A DNA stretch of 64,000 nt from Enterovirga rhinocerotis (lineage in GTDB: Bacteria > Pseudomonadota > Alphaproteobacteria > Rhizobiales > Beijerinckiaceae), in NCBI RefSeq assembly GCF_004363955.1, contig NZ_SNZR01000016.1, positions 62,001 to 126,000 on the forward strand, written 5' to 3'. The notes below the pieces were generated by a model. It did not search any database. It was not told the origin of the DNA and was given only the letters and a program-made list of their open reading frames with translations. This document shows, piece by piece, positions 47,720 to 56,221 of the stretch; position 1 is the stretch's first letter, and every line of letters starts with the position of its first letter. A program made the position numbers and the translations under genes.

Positions 47720-48843
47720 CACCGGCCTCCGCCTCGCGGCTTCGCGGGTTCGACGGGGCGCAGAACGATCCAGCGGACGGGATGCCGCACGATGCTCGCC
47801 TCGCGACCGGCCTGATCGCCCGAGCCGAAGAACAGATCGCCGCGTGCCCGGCCGACGATGGCGGTGCCGGTATCCTGGGCGACGACGAGCCGTCGCAGCC
47901 GCCGGGTGCCGCCATCCGGATGCGGCAGATCCGCCTCCAGCCAGACCGGCGTGCCGTAGGGCCAGACCTTGCGGTCGACGGCGAGGCTCCTTCCGGCCGT
48001 GAGCGGAAGGCCGGAGCCGCCGATCGGCCCCAGCGACGGATCGGTCTGGAGCCACCGGAAGAAGATGAAGGAGCGGTTGGCCCGCATGATCGCGGGCGCC
48101 TTGGCCGGATGGGCCTTGAGCCAGGCCCAGAGCCTGTCGGCCGTCACCTGAGCGGGCGGGATGCCCTCCCGCTCGGCCAGGACCCGGCCGATGGCCGTGT
48201 AGGGATAGCCGTTCTTCCCGTCATAGCCGACACGCAGCACCCGCCCATCCGCGAGGCGGACCCGCGCCGATCCCTGGACGTGGATCATGAAGGCGTCGAC
48301 CGGATCGAGATAGACGATCGGCCGCGCTTCGCCGTCGAGCGCCCCCGCCTCGATGGCGGCGCGATCCGGCATCGGGGCGTAGCCCTTGGCGGTGCGGCGG
48401 GCGGCGACGAGGCCCGCCGGGTCCGCCGGCCAGCCGGACGGGGTGCCGGCCCCCTTCATGACGAGCGAGGGCGGCCGGGACCGGAGCGGCATCGTATGGA
48501 CGGCGTCGGGAACGAGGGAGCCCGGCACCTCCGGCTCGAAATAACCGGTCAGGAAGCCGTCGGCCGCGATCTCGACGGGCCGGAACCATGTCTCGAAGAA
48601 GCGCCGCGGCGCCTCGCCCCCGGACAGGGCAGCCTGCTGGGCCGCCCGGCAGCGGGCGCTCGCAGCGACGCAGCTTCGCCGGAACGCGGAGAGGGCGGCG
48701 GCGACATCGTCGTCACGCCAGCCCGGCAGATCGGAGAACGAGAGGGGCGGGCGTGACGGGGGCCTGTCGGCCCGCGCGGATGCCGGGCTTCCAGCCAGAA
48801 GCGCCGCCGCCATGATCCCGGCGGCTGCGATGAGGCGCGCCAT
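47719..48843 (-). CDS. mltA: Membrane-bound lytic murein transglycosylase A
   Basis: Peptidoglycan-degrading enzyme forming 1,6-anhydro-muropeptides. 374 residues from the ATG at 48843; a 21-residue longer form begins at 48906 but lacks a ribosome site and signal-like start. Signal peptide AAGIMAAALLAGSPASA; MltA barrel (GYFEPEVPGS, YLDPVDAFMIHVQGSARVRL) and C-terminal 3D domain VAQDTGTAIVGRARGDLFFGSG with the catalytic Asp. There is no lipobox, unlike E. coli MltA, so it is probably soluble in the periplasm. Confidence 0.93.
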   Translation of the reverse strand: MARLIAAAGIMAAALLAGSPASARADRPPSRPPLSFSDLPGWRDDDVAAALSAFRRSCVAASARCRAAQQAALSGGEAPRRFFETWFRPVEIAADGFLTGYFEPEVPGSLVPDAVHTMPLRSRPPSLVMKGAGTPSGWPADPAGLVAARRTAKGYAPMPDRAAIEAGALDGEARPIVYLDPVDAFMIHVQGSARVRLADGRVLRVGYDGKNGYPYTAIGRVLAEREGIPPAQVTADRLWAWLKAHPAKAPAIMRANRSFIFFRWLQTDPSLGPIGGSGLPLTAGRSLAVDRKVWPYGTPVWLEADLPHPDGGTRRLRRLVVAQDTGTAIVGRARGDLFFGSGDQAGREASIVRHPVRWIVLRPVEPAKPRGGGR

Positions 48844-48869
48844 GCCCCGGCCCGCTGGCTTCGCCGTCG

Positions 48870-48892
48870 ACCCTCCCCCGCCAGGGGAGGGT
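48870..48892. repeat. 9-bp stem hairpin upstream of mltA
   Basis: Arms ACCCTCCCC and GGGGAGGGT (48870-48878 with 48884-48892) around a CGCCA loop, with no T-run. It lies 27 bases before the mltA start in the mltA leader. It resembles the CCCTCCCC-type arms of the repeat at 50515. Confidence 0.5.
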
Positions 48893-48933
48893 GGCCGGGC
48901 CGCCATCGATTCGCGAAGCCCCTGCCGCGGCCG

Positions 48934-49665
48934 TTACTGACCGGCTTCGGTCGCGACCAGCAGCCAGTTCGGATCGCGTGCGCCGAGCGTGCGGGCAAAG
49001 GTCCAGACATCCGTGACGTCCACGACCGCCTCGGGGCTGCCGTCGATCACCTGTCCGCTCGCGTCACGCGTCGCGGTGATGAGCTTCGAGACGAAGCGGA
49101 GCGTGACCTGGGCGACGCGGTTGCGCACGTCGACCCCGATCATCTCGGCCTTGTCGAGCGACACGAAGGTCGTCTCGGACTTCTCGCCGCGCGATTCGCG
49201 ATCCTTGATGGCACGCTCGAAGCCATCGAAGACGTCCTTCGACAGGAGGCCCTTGAGGGTCTTCGTGTCGCCCTGCGCGAAGGCCGTCACGATCATCTCG
49301 TAGGCCGATTTGGCGCCCTCGACGAAGCCGCGCGCATCGAAGCCGGCTTCGATCTTGGCGATCTCGTCGAGACCGCGCGCCACCGGCGAATCCGCCTCGG
49401 CGACGCCGGCCCAGCGATCCGGGGCGGGAGCGGCCGGCGCGGCGGGGCGATCGCCCGCCCCCGTCGGGAGGCGAACGACATTGTCGCCCTGCGCGGATTG
49501 AGGAGCGGGGCCCGCCGGGGGCCGCGCCTGCTCACGCCGCTGGAAGGTGTCGACCGGCGGCTGCTCGTGCCCGGTCTTCTGGCCGAGAACCGACCGCAGC
49601 CGCCAGATGACGAATACGGCCAGGGCCAGGAAAACGACGGTGGTCACGTCGAACTCTGCGAACAT
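48934..49665 (-). CDS. timA: Tim44-domain protein
   Basis: 243 residues from the ATG at 49665. One N-terminal membrane helix (VVFLALAVFVIWRL), a disordered Pro/Ala/Gln linker, then a Tim44 domain (AGFDARGFVEGAKSAYEMIVTAFAQGDTKTLKGLLS). Alphaproteobacterial relatives (TimA) are thought to share ancestry with mitochondrial Tim44 and to be membrane-associated. Its position beside secB is conserved. Confidence 0.9.
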   Translation of the reverse strand: MFAEFDVTTVVFLALAVFVIWRLRSVLGQKTGHEQPPVDTFQRREQARPPAGPAPQSAQGDNVVRLPTGAGDRPAAPAAPAPDRWAGVAEADSPVARGLDEIAKIEAGFDARGFVEGAKSAYEMIVTAFAQGDTKTLKGLLSKDVFDGFERAIKDRESRGEKSETTFVSLDKAEMIGVDVRNRVAQVTLRFVSKLITATRDASGQVIDGSPEAVVDVTDVWTFARTLGARDPNWLLVATEAGQ

Positions 49666-49917
49666 CGAGCGTCCTTGCCCTCGAATCCGTTGGCTGGATA
49701 GCCGCCACGATCGAGCGGCTCCTGTGACGATATGGGAACTCAGACGCCTAACATCCACGGGTCGGCACGACAAGCAAGGCACGACGACGCGCCTCCCCCC
49801 TCCTTTGCTTGTGAGCCTCGGGAAAGCATGATAGCGCGACCCCGCCGGCCGGGGGTCGCACGAGGCGACAGCCCGCACATGACGCGGGACCGGCCTTCCC
49901 CATTAGGAGCGGACACC

Positions 49918-50430
49918 ATGGCCGAGAACCCGGCAGCCAACGGCGCACAGCCGAACCCCGAGGCGCCCGGCAACGACGCGCAGCTCAACGCGCTCGCGCA
50001 ATATGCCAAGGACATCTCCTTCGAGAACCCGAATGCGCCGCGGTCCCTGCAGCCGCAGACCGAGCCCCCGCAGATCGGCATCCAGGTCAACGTCAACGCC
50101 AAGCAGCTCTCCGAGACCGATTTCGAGGTCGATCTCACCCTCGAGGGCAGCGCGAAGATCGGCAACGACACGCTCTTCGCCTTCGACCTGACCTATTCGG
50201 GCGTCTTCCGCGCCGTGAACATCGCTCCCGAGACGCTGCACTTCGTGATCATGGTCGAGTGCCCGCGCCTGCTGTTCCCCTTCGCGCGGCAGATCGTGGC
50301 CGATCTCGTCCGGAACGGCGGCTTCCCGCCGCTCTATATCGACCCGATCGACTTCATCGCGCTCTATCGCCAGAAGGCGGCCGAGAACGCGGGCCAGGGC
50401 CTCGCTCCGGCCGCGCCGCTCGCGAACTGA
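49918..50430 (+). CDS. secB: Protein-export chaperone SecB
   Basis: Holdase that keeps preproteins unfolded for SecA. 170 residues from the ATG at 49918, AGGAG eight bases upstream. SecB core [30 protein letters not shown] and [33 protein letters not shown], with an acidic N-terminal region. Divergent from the Tim44 gene across a 252-bp gap with a GCGACCCC/GGGGTCGC hairpin but no gene. Confidence 0.96.
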   Translation: MAENPAANGAQPNPEAPGNDAQLNALAQYAKDISFENPNAPRSLQPQTEPPQIGIQVNVNAKQLSETDFEVDLTLEGSAKIGNDTLFAFDLTYSGVFRAVNIAPETLHFVIMVECPRLLFPFARQIVADLVRNGGFPPLYIDPIDFIALYRQKAAENAGQGLAPAAPLAN

Positions 50431-50514
50431 GGGCTCCCTCTCTAGCGGGCACCTCCGTGCCCCTCTGTAGGGGCTACCGGATTCACCTTTCTCCGTAGGA
50501 GTACCGCGTACTCC

Positions 50515-50665
50515 TTCCCTCCCCCTTGTGGGGAGGGCGGACTCGGCCATAGGCCGAGCCGGGTGGAGGTGGCGCCGGTTCGCAGGACGGTGTCTTCTTC
50601 CGCACCACCCCCACCCCGGTTCGAAGCTGCGCTTCGACTCGGCCCTCCCCACAAGGGGGAGGGAA
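50515..50665. repeat. Long inverted repeat with perfect 24-bp arms
   Basis: Left arm 50515-50538 (TTCCCTCCCCCTTGTGGGGA...) and right arm 50642-50665 are exact reverse complements over 24 bases. The interior is also partly palindromic: GGGTGGAGGTGG near the left pairs with CCACCCCCACCC at the right. Located between the convergent 3' ends of secB and dnaQ. This CCCTCCCCCTTGTGGGGAGGG class is, to my knowledge, a common dispersed element in alphaproteobacteria. A role in terminating both transcripts is possible. Confidence 0.85.
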
Positions 50666-50675
50666 GTTGCGGGCC

Positions 50676-51386
50676 TCAGGGCGCCTCGCCCGATCCCAGA
50701 TAGCGGCGCCAGATGGCCTTCTCGCCGAGCGTCGCGACGAAGGCCGCGTGGGCCTCGCGCTCGGCATCCGACAGATGCGACCGCACGATCCGCTCCGCCC
50801 TGACGACGGGCGCGGCCGCACCCGTGCCGATCGCACGGGCGAGGCTCGGCCGGATGGTGAGGCCGAGCATCGTCTGCTTGCCGCCGATCAGCTCGATATA
50901 GACCTCGGCCAGCAGCTCCGAATCGAGCAGCGCGCCGTGCTTGACGCGGCGCGAGGTGTCGATGCCGTAGCGGCTGCAGAGAGCGTCGAGGCTGTTCGAG
51001 GCACCCGGATGCTTGCGCCGCGCCAGCGCCAGCGTGTCGATGATCCGTCCCGGCTGAATGGCGGCGTGTCCCGTCCGCGCGAATTCGGCATTGACGAAGC
51101 CGAGATCGAACATCGCGTTATGTGCGACGAGCTTCGCGTCGCCGAAGAAGTCGGCCAGCTCGTCCGCCACCGCCGCGAAGACCTTCTTGTCGGCCAGGAA
51201 CTCGTCCGAGAGCCCGTGCACGTCGAAGGCTTCCTTCGGCATGGAGCGTTCGGGATTGACGTAGACGTGGAAGCTGCGCCCGGTCGGGATGTGGTTGAGG
51301 AGCTCGATCCCGCCGATCTCGACAATCCGGTCGCCCGAGGCCGGATTCACTCCCGTCGTCTCGGTGTCGAAGACGATCTCACGCAT
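50676..51386 (-). CDS. dnaQ: DNA polymerase III subunit epsilon
   Basis: Proofreading 3'-5' exonuclease of the replicative polymerase. 236 residues. DEDDh active site: D7 and E9 (FDTETTG), D94 (HNAMFDLGF), H150 and D155 (KHGALLDSELLAEVY). The C-terminal tail after about 180 is the polymerase-alpha-binding part. First of the dnaQ-coaE-aroE-maf-PSRP block flanking the likely origin. Confidence 0.96.
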   Translation of the reverse strand: MREIVFDTETTGVNPASGDRIVEIGGIELLNHIPTGRSFHVYVNPERSMPKEAFDVHGLSDEFLADKKVFAAVADELADFFGDAKLVAHNAMFDLGFVNAEFARTGHAAIQPGRIIDTLALARRKHPGASNSLDALCSRYGIDTSRRVKHGALLDSELLAEVYIELIGGKQTMLGLTIRPSLARAIGTGAAAPVVRAERIVRSHLSDAEREAHAAFVATLGEKAIWRRYLGSGEAP

Positions 51387-51394
51387 CTCGGAAC

Positions 51395-52021
51395 TCAGTC
51401 GGAAGGACGGGCAGATCCCGCGAGGCGCCGCCCCGGACGGCCCGCGAGAGCCCGCAGGATAGCCCCGACCTCCTCCTCCGCGCGAGGGAAGCCCGAGCCG
51501 CTATCCACGAGGAAATGCGCGCGGGCCCGCTTCTGGCGGTCGGGCATCTGCCGGGCGAGGATCGCCTCGAAGCGCTCCTCGGTCATGCCCGGCCGCGCGA
51601 GGACGCGGTCGCGCTGGATGGCGGGCGGCGCGGTCACGACGGCGACGGCGTCGGTACGGCCGGTCCCACCGGATTCGAAGAGGAGGGGGATGTCGAGGAC
51701 GACGATCGGCCTGCGCGTCCCGCGCGCGGCGTCGAGGAAGGCCTCCTCCTCCGCGCGGACGAGCGGATGGACGATGGCCTCGAGGCGTCGGAAGGCCTCG
51801 GCGTCGCCCATCACGGCCGCACCGAGCGCCACGCGGTCGACGGCACCGTCGCGAACCGTGCCCGGAAAGGCGGCTTCGATCAGATCCGCCGCCGGGCCGC
51901 GATAGAGCGCGTGCACGGTCGCATCCGCATCCCAGACCGGCACGCCGCGGTGCCGGAACATGGCCGCGGTCGCGCTCTTGCCCATCCCGATCGAGCCGGT
52001 GAGGCCGAGGACGAAGGTCAC
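51395..52021 (-). CDS. coaE: Dephospho-CoA kinase
   Basis: Last step of coenzyme A synthesis. 208 residues. P-loop LTGSIGMGKSATAAMF, lid segment DATVHALYRG and the LDIPLLFESG core. The ATG overlaps the aroE stop by 4 bp, and dnaQ starts 8 bp downstream. Confidence 0.95.
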   Translation of the reverse strand: MTFVLGLTGSIGMGKSATAAMFRHRGVPVWDADATVHALYRGPAADLIEAAFPGTVRDGAVDRVALGAAVMGDAEAFRRLEAIVHPLVRAEEEAFLDAARGTRRPIVVLDIPLLFESGGTGRTDAVAVVTAPPAIQRDRVLARPGMTEERFEAILARQMPDRQKRARAHFLVDSGSGFPRAEEEVGAILRALAGRPGRRLAGSARPSD

Positions 52022-52884
52022 GCCCCGGCTCCGATATCGGCCTCGATCGCGGCGCGCAGGGCCGGCGTGACCGCCGGGCGATGCCCGAACCAGGCCTCGA
52101 AGCCCGGCACGGCCTGATGCAGCAGCATGCCGAGGCCGCCGACGCGCCGCAGCCCCCGCGCACGGGCGGCGGCGAGAAGCGGCGTCTCGGCGGGGACATA
52201 GACGATATCGGCGACGATCGCCCTCTCCGGCAGATCCGCGAGGTCGAGATCGAGGGCCGGCTGGCCCTTCATGCCGAGCGTCGTCGTGTTCACGAGGAGC
52301 CCCGCCTCCCGCATCGGGGCGGCGAGATCAGCCGAGGCGACGACCTCGATGCGCTCCGGGGCGAAGCGGCGGAGACCCTCGGCCTTGGCGGGGGTCCGGT
52401 TCGCGACGACGATCCGGCGCAGGCCCCGGTCGAGCAGCGCGCCGACGATGGCGCGGGCGGCTCCCCCCGCGCCGAGGACGATCGCGGTTCCGGCCTCGTT
52501 CTCCCAGCCCGATCCCACCGCCTCGTCGACGCTGGCGACGAAGCCGGCACCGTCCGTGTTGTGCCCCCGGAGCCGGCCCTCCGGGAGGGCGACGAGCGTA
52601 TTCACGGCGCCGAGCCGCCGGGCCTCGTCCGAGAGCTCGTGGCCGCCTGTCGAGAGCAGAGCGAAGACGGCCTCCTTGTGCGGCACCGTCACGTTCCCGC
52701 CCACGAAGCCGCGCGACGCGAAGCCCGCGATGAACTCGGCGAGCATCTCGGGCGCGACGTCGATGCGCTCGTAGCTGCCGGGCAGGCCGAGTTCCGCGAG
52801 CCAGTAGCCGTGGATCAGGGGCGAGCGCGAATGGGCGATCGGATGGCCGATGACGAAGGCCTTGGTGGCGGAGGGCTCACTCAT
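52018..52884 (-). CDS. aroE: Shikimate dehydrogenase
   Basis: NADPH-dependent step of aromatic amino-acid synthesis. 288 residues. HSRSPLIHGYWL (substrate-binding), GGNVTVPHKEAVFAL with the catalytic Lys, NTDGAGFV and the Rossmann VLGAGGAARAIVGALLDRG. Overlaps maf (4 bp) and coaE (4 bp), so the block is a single transcript. Confidence 0.96.
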   Translation of the reverse strand: MSEPSATKAFVIGHPIAHSRSPLIHGYWLAELGLPGSYERIDVAPEMLAEFIAGFASRGFVGGNVTVPHKEAVFALLSTGGHELSDEARRLGAVNTLVALPEGRLRGHNTDGAGFVASVDEAVGSGWENEAGTAIVLGAGGAARAIVGALLDRGLRRIVVANRTPAKAEGLRRFAPERIEVVASADLAAPMREAGLLVNTTTLGMKGQPALDLDLADLPERAIVADIVYVPAETPLLAAARARGLRRVGGLGMLLHQAVPGFEAWFGHRPAVTPALRAAIEADIGAGA

Positions 52885-53495
52885 AGTTCGAGCACCCCGA
52901 GGCTGCGCAGATTGGCGAGGAGCGGAACGAGCGGCAGGCCGAGGATCGTCGTATGCTCACCGTCGATGGCCGAGAAGAGATGGATGCCGAGGCCCTCGAT
53001 CTCGTAGGCGCCGACGCTGCGCGTCACCGCCGGGCCGGCGAGATCGACGTAACGGGCGATGGCGGCCGCATCGAGCGTGCGCATGGTCAGCCGCGCCTCC
53101 TCGCAGAAGGCCGCCTCGACCATGCCGGACCGGGCGATGGCGACGCCGACGAAGAGCTGATGGGTCCGGCCCTGAAGCTCCGCGAGGCGGGCGCGGGCCT
53201 CCTCCTCGCTCGTCGCCTTCGAGAGCACCCGTCCCTCGCAGACGAGGATCTGGTCTGCCCCGATCACGAAGCGGTCGGGATTGCGGGCGGAGACCGAGAG
53301 GGCCTTGGCCTCCGCGATCTTCAGCGCGACCTCGGGCGGCGGGATCGGGCCGAGGCTCGCCTCGAGCGCCCGCTCGTCCGTGCCGGGCGCCTCGGGCTCG
53401 ACCGGCAGGCCGCAGGCGGCAAGGAGCCGCCGCCGCGTCCCGCTGGTCGAGGCGAGGAGAATCGGGCGCGCATGCCGCCAGGGTCCGTCGATCAC
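52881..53495 (-). CDS. Maf-family nucleotide pyrophosphatase
   Basis: 204 residues. Conserved blocks: LASTSGTRRRLLAACGLP, VIGADQILVCEGRVLSK with the acidic metal site, and a C-terminal EGLGIHLFSAIDGEHTTILGLPLVPLLANLR. House-cleaning hydrolase of modified or canonical nucleoside triphosphates. Overlaps aroE by 4 bp; starts 12 bp after the PSRP stop. Confidence 0.94.
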   Translation of the reverse strand: MIDGPWRHARPILLASTSGTRRRLLAACGLPVEPEAPGTDERALEASLGPIPPPEVALKIAEAKALSVSARNPDRFVIGADQILVCEGRVLSKATSEEEARARLAELQGRTHQLFVGVAIARSGMVEAAFCEEARLTMRTLDAAAIARYVDLAGPAVTRSVGAYEIEGLGIHLFSAIDGEHTTILGLPLVPLLANLRSLGVLEL

Positions 53496-53507
53496 GCCAA
53501 CCGTCCG

Positions 53508-54374
53508 CTACGTCACGATGAATTTCAGGGCATGCTCGCGATGCAGGTCGAGGATGGCCGCGGCCGTCTCCTCGATCGAGCGCCGCGTCACGTCGATGAC
53601 GGGCCAGTTGCGGCGGGCGAAGAGGCGCCGCGACAGGGCGATCTCCTCCGCCACCGCCGCCTTGTCGACATAGGCCGTGTCGTCGTCGGCGTTCAGCGAG
53701 AGCAGCCTGTTCTGGCGGATCTGGACGATCCGCTCGGGAGAGGCCACGAGGCCGACGACGAGCGCCTTGCGGATCGAATCCAGCTCCTCGGGCGGCGATT
53801 GCCCCGGCACGAGCGGGATATTGGCCGTCTTGAGGCCGCGATTGGCGAGATAGATGGCGGTCGGGGTCTTGGAGGTCCGGCTCACGCCGAGCAGCACGAC
53901 GTCCGCCTGGTCGAGATCGTCCGGCAATTGCCCGTCATCGTGCATCAGCGTGAAGTTCATCGCGTCGATGCGCTTGAAGTACTCGGCGTTGAGCATGTGC
54001 TGGGCGCCGGGCCGGGCCGTCGAGGCCGCGCCGATATAGGATTCGAGCAGCGCATGGACCGGCGCCAGAACCGACAGGTGCGGGCAGCCGAGTTCGCGGC
54101 ATTTCTCCTCGAGCCGCGTCGCGAGATCGGGCTCGACCAGGGTGTAGAGGACGATGCCGGGCGCGGTGTCGATCTCGTTCAGCACGCGGTCGAGCTGTTT
54201 CGACGAGCGCACGAGCGGATAGACATGCTCGATCGCGGACACACCCTCGTATTGGGCCGCGACCGCGCGCGCGACGGCGATCAGCGTCTCGCCCGTCGAA
54301 TCGGAGACGAGATGGAGGTGGAAGTAGCTGCGCCCCAAAAGACCCGTCCGTGACCCGTCCGCACAGCCCGCCAT
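53508..54374 (-). CDS. PEP-synthase/pyruvate-phosphate-dikinase regulatory protein (DUF299 kinase-PPase)
   Basis: 288 residues from the ATG at 54374; a longer frame to 54467 would extend into origin-like DNA and looks non-coding. N-terminal [39 protein letters not shown] and the P-loop-like GVSRTSKTP at 163-171, all typical of the bifunctional ADP-dependent kinase/Pi-dependent phosphorylase. In Caulobacter the homologue (CC0001) borders the origin on the side opposite hemE, exactly as here. Confidence 0.94.
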   Translation of the reverse strand: MAGCADGSRTGLLGRSYFHLHLVSDSTGETLIAVARAVAAQYEGVSAIEHVYPLVRSSKQLDRVLNEIDTAPGIVLYTLVEPDLATRLEEKCRELGCPHLSVLAPVHALLESYIGAASTARPGAQHMLNAEYFKRIDAMNFTLMHDDGQLPDDLDQADVVLLGVSRTSKTPTAIYLANRGLKTANIPLVPGQSPPEELDSIRKALVVGLVASPERIVQIRQNRLLSLNADDDTAYVDKAAVAEEIALSRRLFARRNWPVIDVTRRSIEETAAAILDLHREHALKFIVT

Positions 54375-54396
54375 CGGTGGATGGGGAGTCGACGAG

Positions 54397-54405
54397 TGTG
54401 GATAA
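54397..54405 (-). promoter_or_regulatory. Perfect DnaA box in the origin region
   Basis: TGTGGATAA on the plus strand, i.e. TTATCCACA on the minus strand, an exact match to the R1-type consensus. It is 23 bp upstream of the PSRP start. Confidence 0.7.
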
Positions 54406-54537
54406 AGGAGGGGCGCGGCGCGGTCCAGGCGAGGGGCCCTGTGGGAGACTCGGGACGTCGTCCCCAACCCCGTCCTGTGGGACGAGCCGGGGACTCGAAT
54501 CGGTGATCGAATCGCGACGGCCCGAGGGCCGCGGCCG

Positions 54538-54552
54538 TTAACAGGCTCTTAA
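54538..54552. promoter_or_regulatory. Perfect CtrA box in the origin region
   Basis: TTAA CAGGCTC TTAA, matching the full TTAA-N7-TTAA consensus. In Caulobacter, phosphorylated CtrA bound to such boxes in Cori blocks initiation in swarmer cells. CtrA is conserved in Hyphomicrobiales. Binding here is inferred. Confidence 0.65.
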
Positions 54553-54713
54553 CCTTTACGATTCCTTGCCGGCGCGGCACCGCCGCCAACCCCGTCGGCA
54601 GCCGGTCGGAATGTGGACGGGCTGTGGACGGGATTGCGGCATCGTTGGTCACGCTCCAAGAGAAGAAAGAGAGATTCAGGATCTGATTTTAGATTCTTAG
54701 GAGGGATGAAGGC

Positions 54714-55763
54714 TTGGTGGCGGACAACCCGAGGGGAGACGAGGCGAGAACGATCCTGCGGGTGCTCGGCGGCGAGGCCGTCTGGCCGCCGCCGGTCTGG
54801 GTGATGCGCCAAGCGGGACGCTATCTGCCCGAATATCTCGCGACCCGCGCCGAGGCCGGCTCCTTCACGAAGCTCTGCTACACGCCGGCGCTCGCGACCG
54901 AGGTGACGCTCCAGCCGATCCGCCGCTACGGCTTCGACGGGGCGATCCTGTTCTCCGACATCCTCGTCGTGCCGGATGCGCTCGGCGCCGAGTTCCGGCT
55001 CGATGCCGGCGAAGGGCCGCGCCTGCGTCCCGTCACGAACCGCGCGGAACTCGATGCGCTCGCACCCGGCCTGCCGCTCGAGCGCCTCGCACCGGTCCTG
55101 GACGCCGTCCGGCGCATCCGTGCGGCGCTGCCCGCCGAGACGACGCTGCTCGGCTTCTGCGGCGCGCCCTGGACGGTCGCGGCCTACATGGTCGCGGGCC
55201 GGGGCACGCCCGAGCAGAGGCCGGCGCTCGATGCGGCCGAGCGCGATCCGGGCTTCATGCGGGCGCTGATCGATCTCCTCGTGCGCTCGTCGGTCGACTA
55301 TCTCTGCGCTCAGATCGAAGCCGGCGCCGATGCCGTGCAGATCTTCGAGAGCCATGGCGGCGCCCTGCCCGACCAGCTCGTCGAGCCGCTCTCCCTCGGG
55401 CCGATCGCCGCGATCGTCGCGGGCGTCCGGACCCGCCATCCGGGCGCGCGCATCATCGTCTTCCCCCGCGGGCGGGCCGACCGGCTCGCCGATTACGCGG
55501 CGACGGGCGCCTCCTGCATCGGCATCGACCAGCACACGGATCTCGCCCGCGCCGTCGCGGCTCTTCCCCCCGGCGTCGCATCCCAGGGCAATCTCGATCC
55601 GGAGGTGCTGCTCGCCGGCGGCGAGGCGCTCGACCGGGCGGTCGACGCGGTGCTGGACGCCGCACGGGGCCGTCCGCATGTCTTCAATCTCGGCCACGGC
55701 ATCATCAAGGAAACGCCGGTCGAGAACGTCGCCCGCATGATCGCGCGGGTCCGCGCCGCATAG
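54714..55763 (+). CDS. hemE: Uroporphyrinogen decarboxylase
   Basis: Decarboxylates uroporphyrinogen III to coproporphyrinogen in haem synthesis. 349 residues from a TTG at 54714; a GTG three bases later is equally possible. AGGAGGG lies 8-11 bp upstream. The N-terminal PPVWVMRQAGRYLPEY and the GFCGAPWTVAAYMVAG signature are intact, as is the C-terminal FNLGHGI. Borders the putative origin; in Caulobacter the hemE promoters overlap Cori. Confidence 0.97.
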   Translation: MVADNPRGDEARTILRVLGGEAVWPPPVWVMRQAGRYLPEYLATRAEAGSFTKLCYTPALATEVTLQPIRRYGFDGAILFSDILVVPDALGAEFRLDAGEGPRLRPVTNRAELDALAPGLPLERLAPVLDAVRRIRAALPAETTLLGFCGAPWTVAAYMVAGRGTPEQRPALDAAERDPGFMRALIDLLVRSSVDYLCAQIEAGADAVQIFESHGGALPDQLVEPLSLGPIAAIVAGVRTRHPGARIIVFPRGRADRLADYAATGASCIGIDQHTDLARAVAALPPGVASQGNLDPEVLLAGGEALDRAVDAVLDAARGRPHVFNLGHGIIKETPVENVARMIARVRAA

Positions 55764-55795
55764 ACAGCCAGGCCGCGGACGGGCAAAGCCGGGCC

Positions 55796-56221
55796 ATGCT
55801 GTATCTGTGGCTCAAGGCCCTGCATATCGTCGCGGTGATCGCCTGGATGGCGGGCATGCTCTACCTGCCGCGCCTCTTCGTCTATCACGCCGACGTGCCG
55901 GCGGGTTCGGCCCGCTCCGAGATGCTCAAGGTCATGGAGCGGCGGCTGCTCAAGGCCATCATCAATCCGGCCATGATCGCGGCCTGGCTTCTCGGTCTCG
56001 CGCTCGCCTGGACGACCGGATTCTACGCCGATCCGTGGTTCTGGGCGAAGTTCTCGCTGGTCTTCCTGCTGTCGGGCGTCCACGGCCATCTGGCGAAGAC
56101 CGTCCGCCTGTTCGCACAGGACCGGAACACGCGGTCCGCGCGCTACTACCGCATCCTCAACGAGGTCCCGACGGTGCTGATGATCGGGATCGTCATCCTC
56201 GTGGTGCTGAAGCCGTTCTGA
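55796..56221 (+). CDS. hemJ: Protoporphyrinogen oxidase HemJ
   Basis: Membrane haem enzyme converting protoporphyrinogen IX to protoporphyrin IX. 141 residues with four predicted helices. Conserved LKALHIVAVIAWMAGMLYLPRLFVYH carries the His-Arg pattern, and RRLLKAIINPAMIAAW is typical. 32 bp after hemE and probably co-transcribed. Confidence 0.92.
   Translation: MLYLWLKALHIVAVIAWMAGMLYLPRLFVYHADVPAGSARSEMLKVMERRLLKAIINPAMIAAWLLGLALAWTTGFYADPWFWAKFSLVFLLSGVHGHLAKTVRLFAQDRNTRSARYYRILNEVPTVLMIGIVILVVLKPF

Larger units (their letters stand above)
54375..54713. other. Putative chromosomal replication origin (oriC)
   Basis: 339 bp of non-coding DNA between the divergent PSRP and hemE genes, the syntenic place of the Caulobacter Cori and the Rickettsia origin. 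It contains a perfect DnaA box TGTGGATAA (54397-54405), two further TGTGGA motifs at 54612 and 54623 (11 bp apart) and a perfect CtrA box TTAA-N7-TTAA (54538-54552). There are eight GANTC methylation sites between 54386 and 54696. The tract 54661-54700 has 27 of 40 A/T bases in an otherwise very GC-rich window. Origin function is inference from position and motif density. Confidence 0.75.

Noticed and set aside
49836-49859. GCGACCCC/GGGGTCGC hairpin between the Tim44 gene and secB as a riboswitch or small RNA
   Set aside because: Only an 8-bp stem with no other conserved structure that I can identify.
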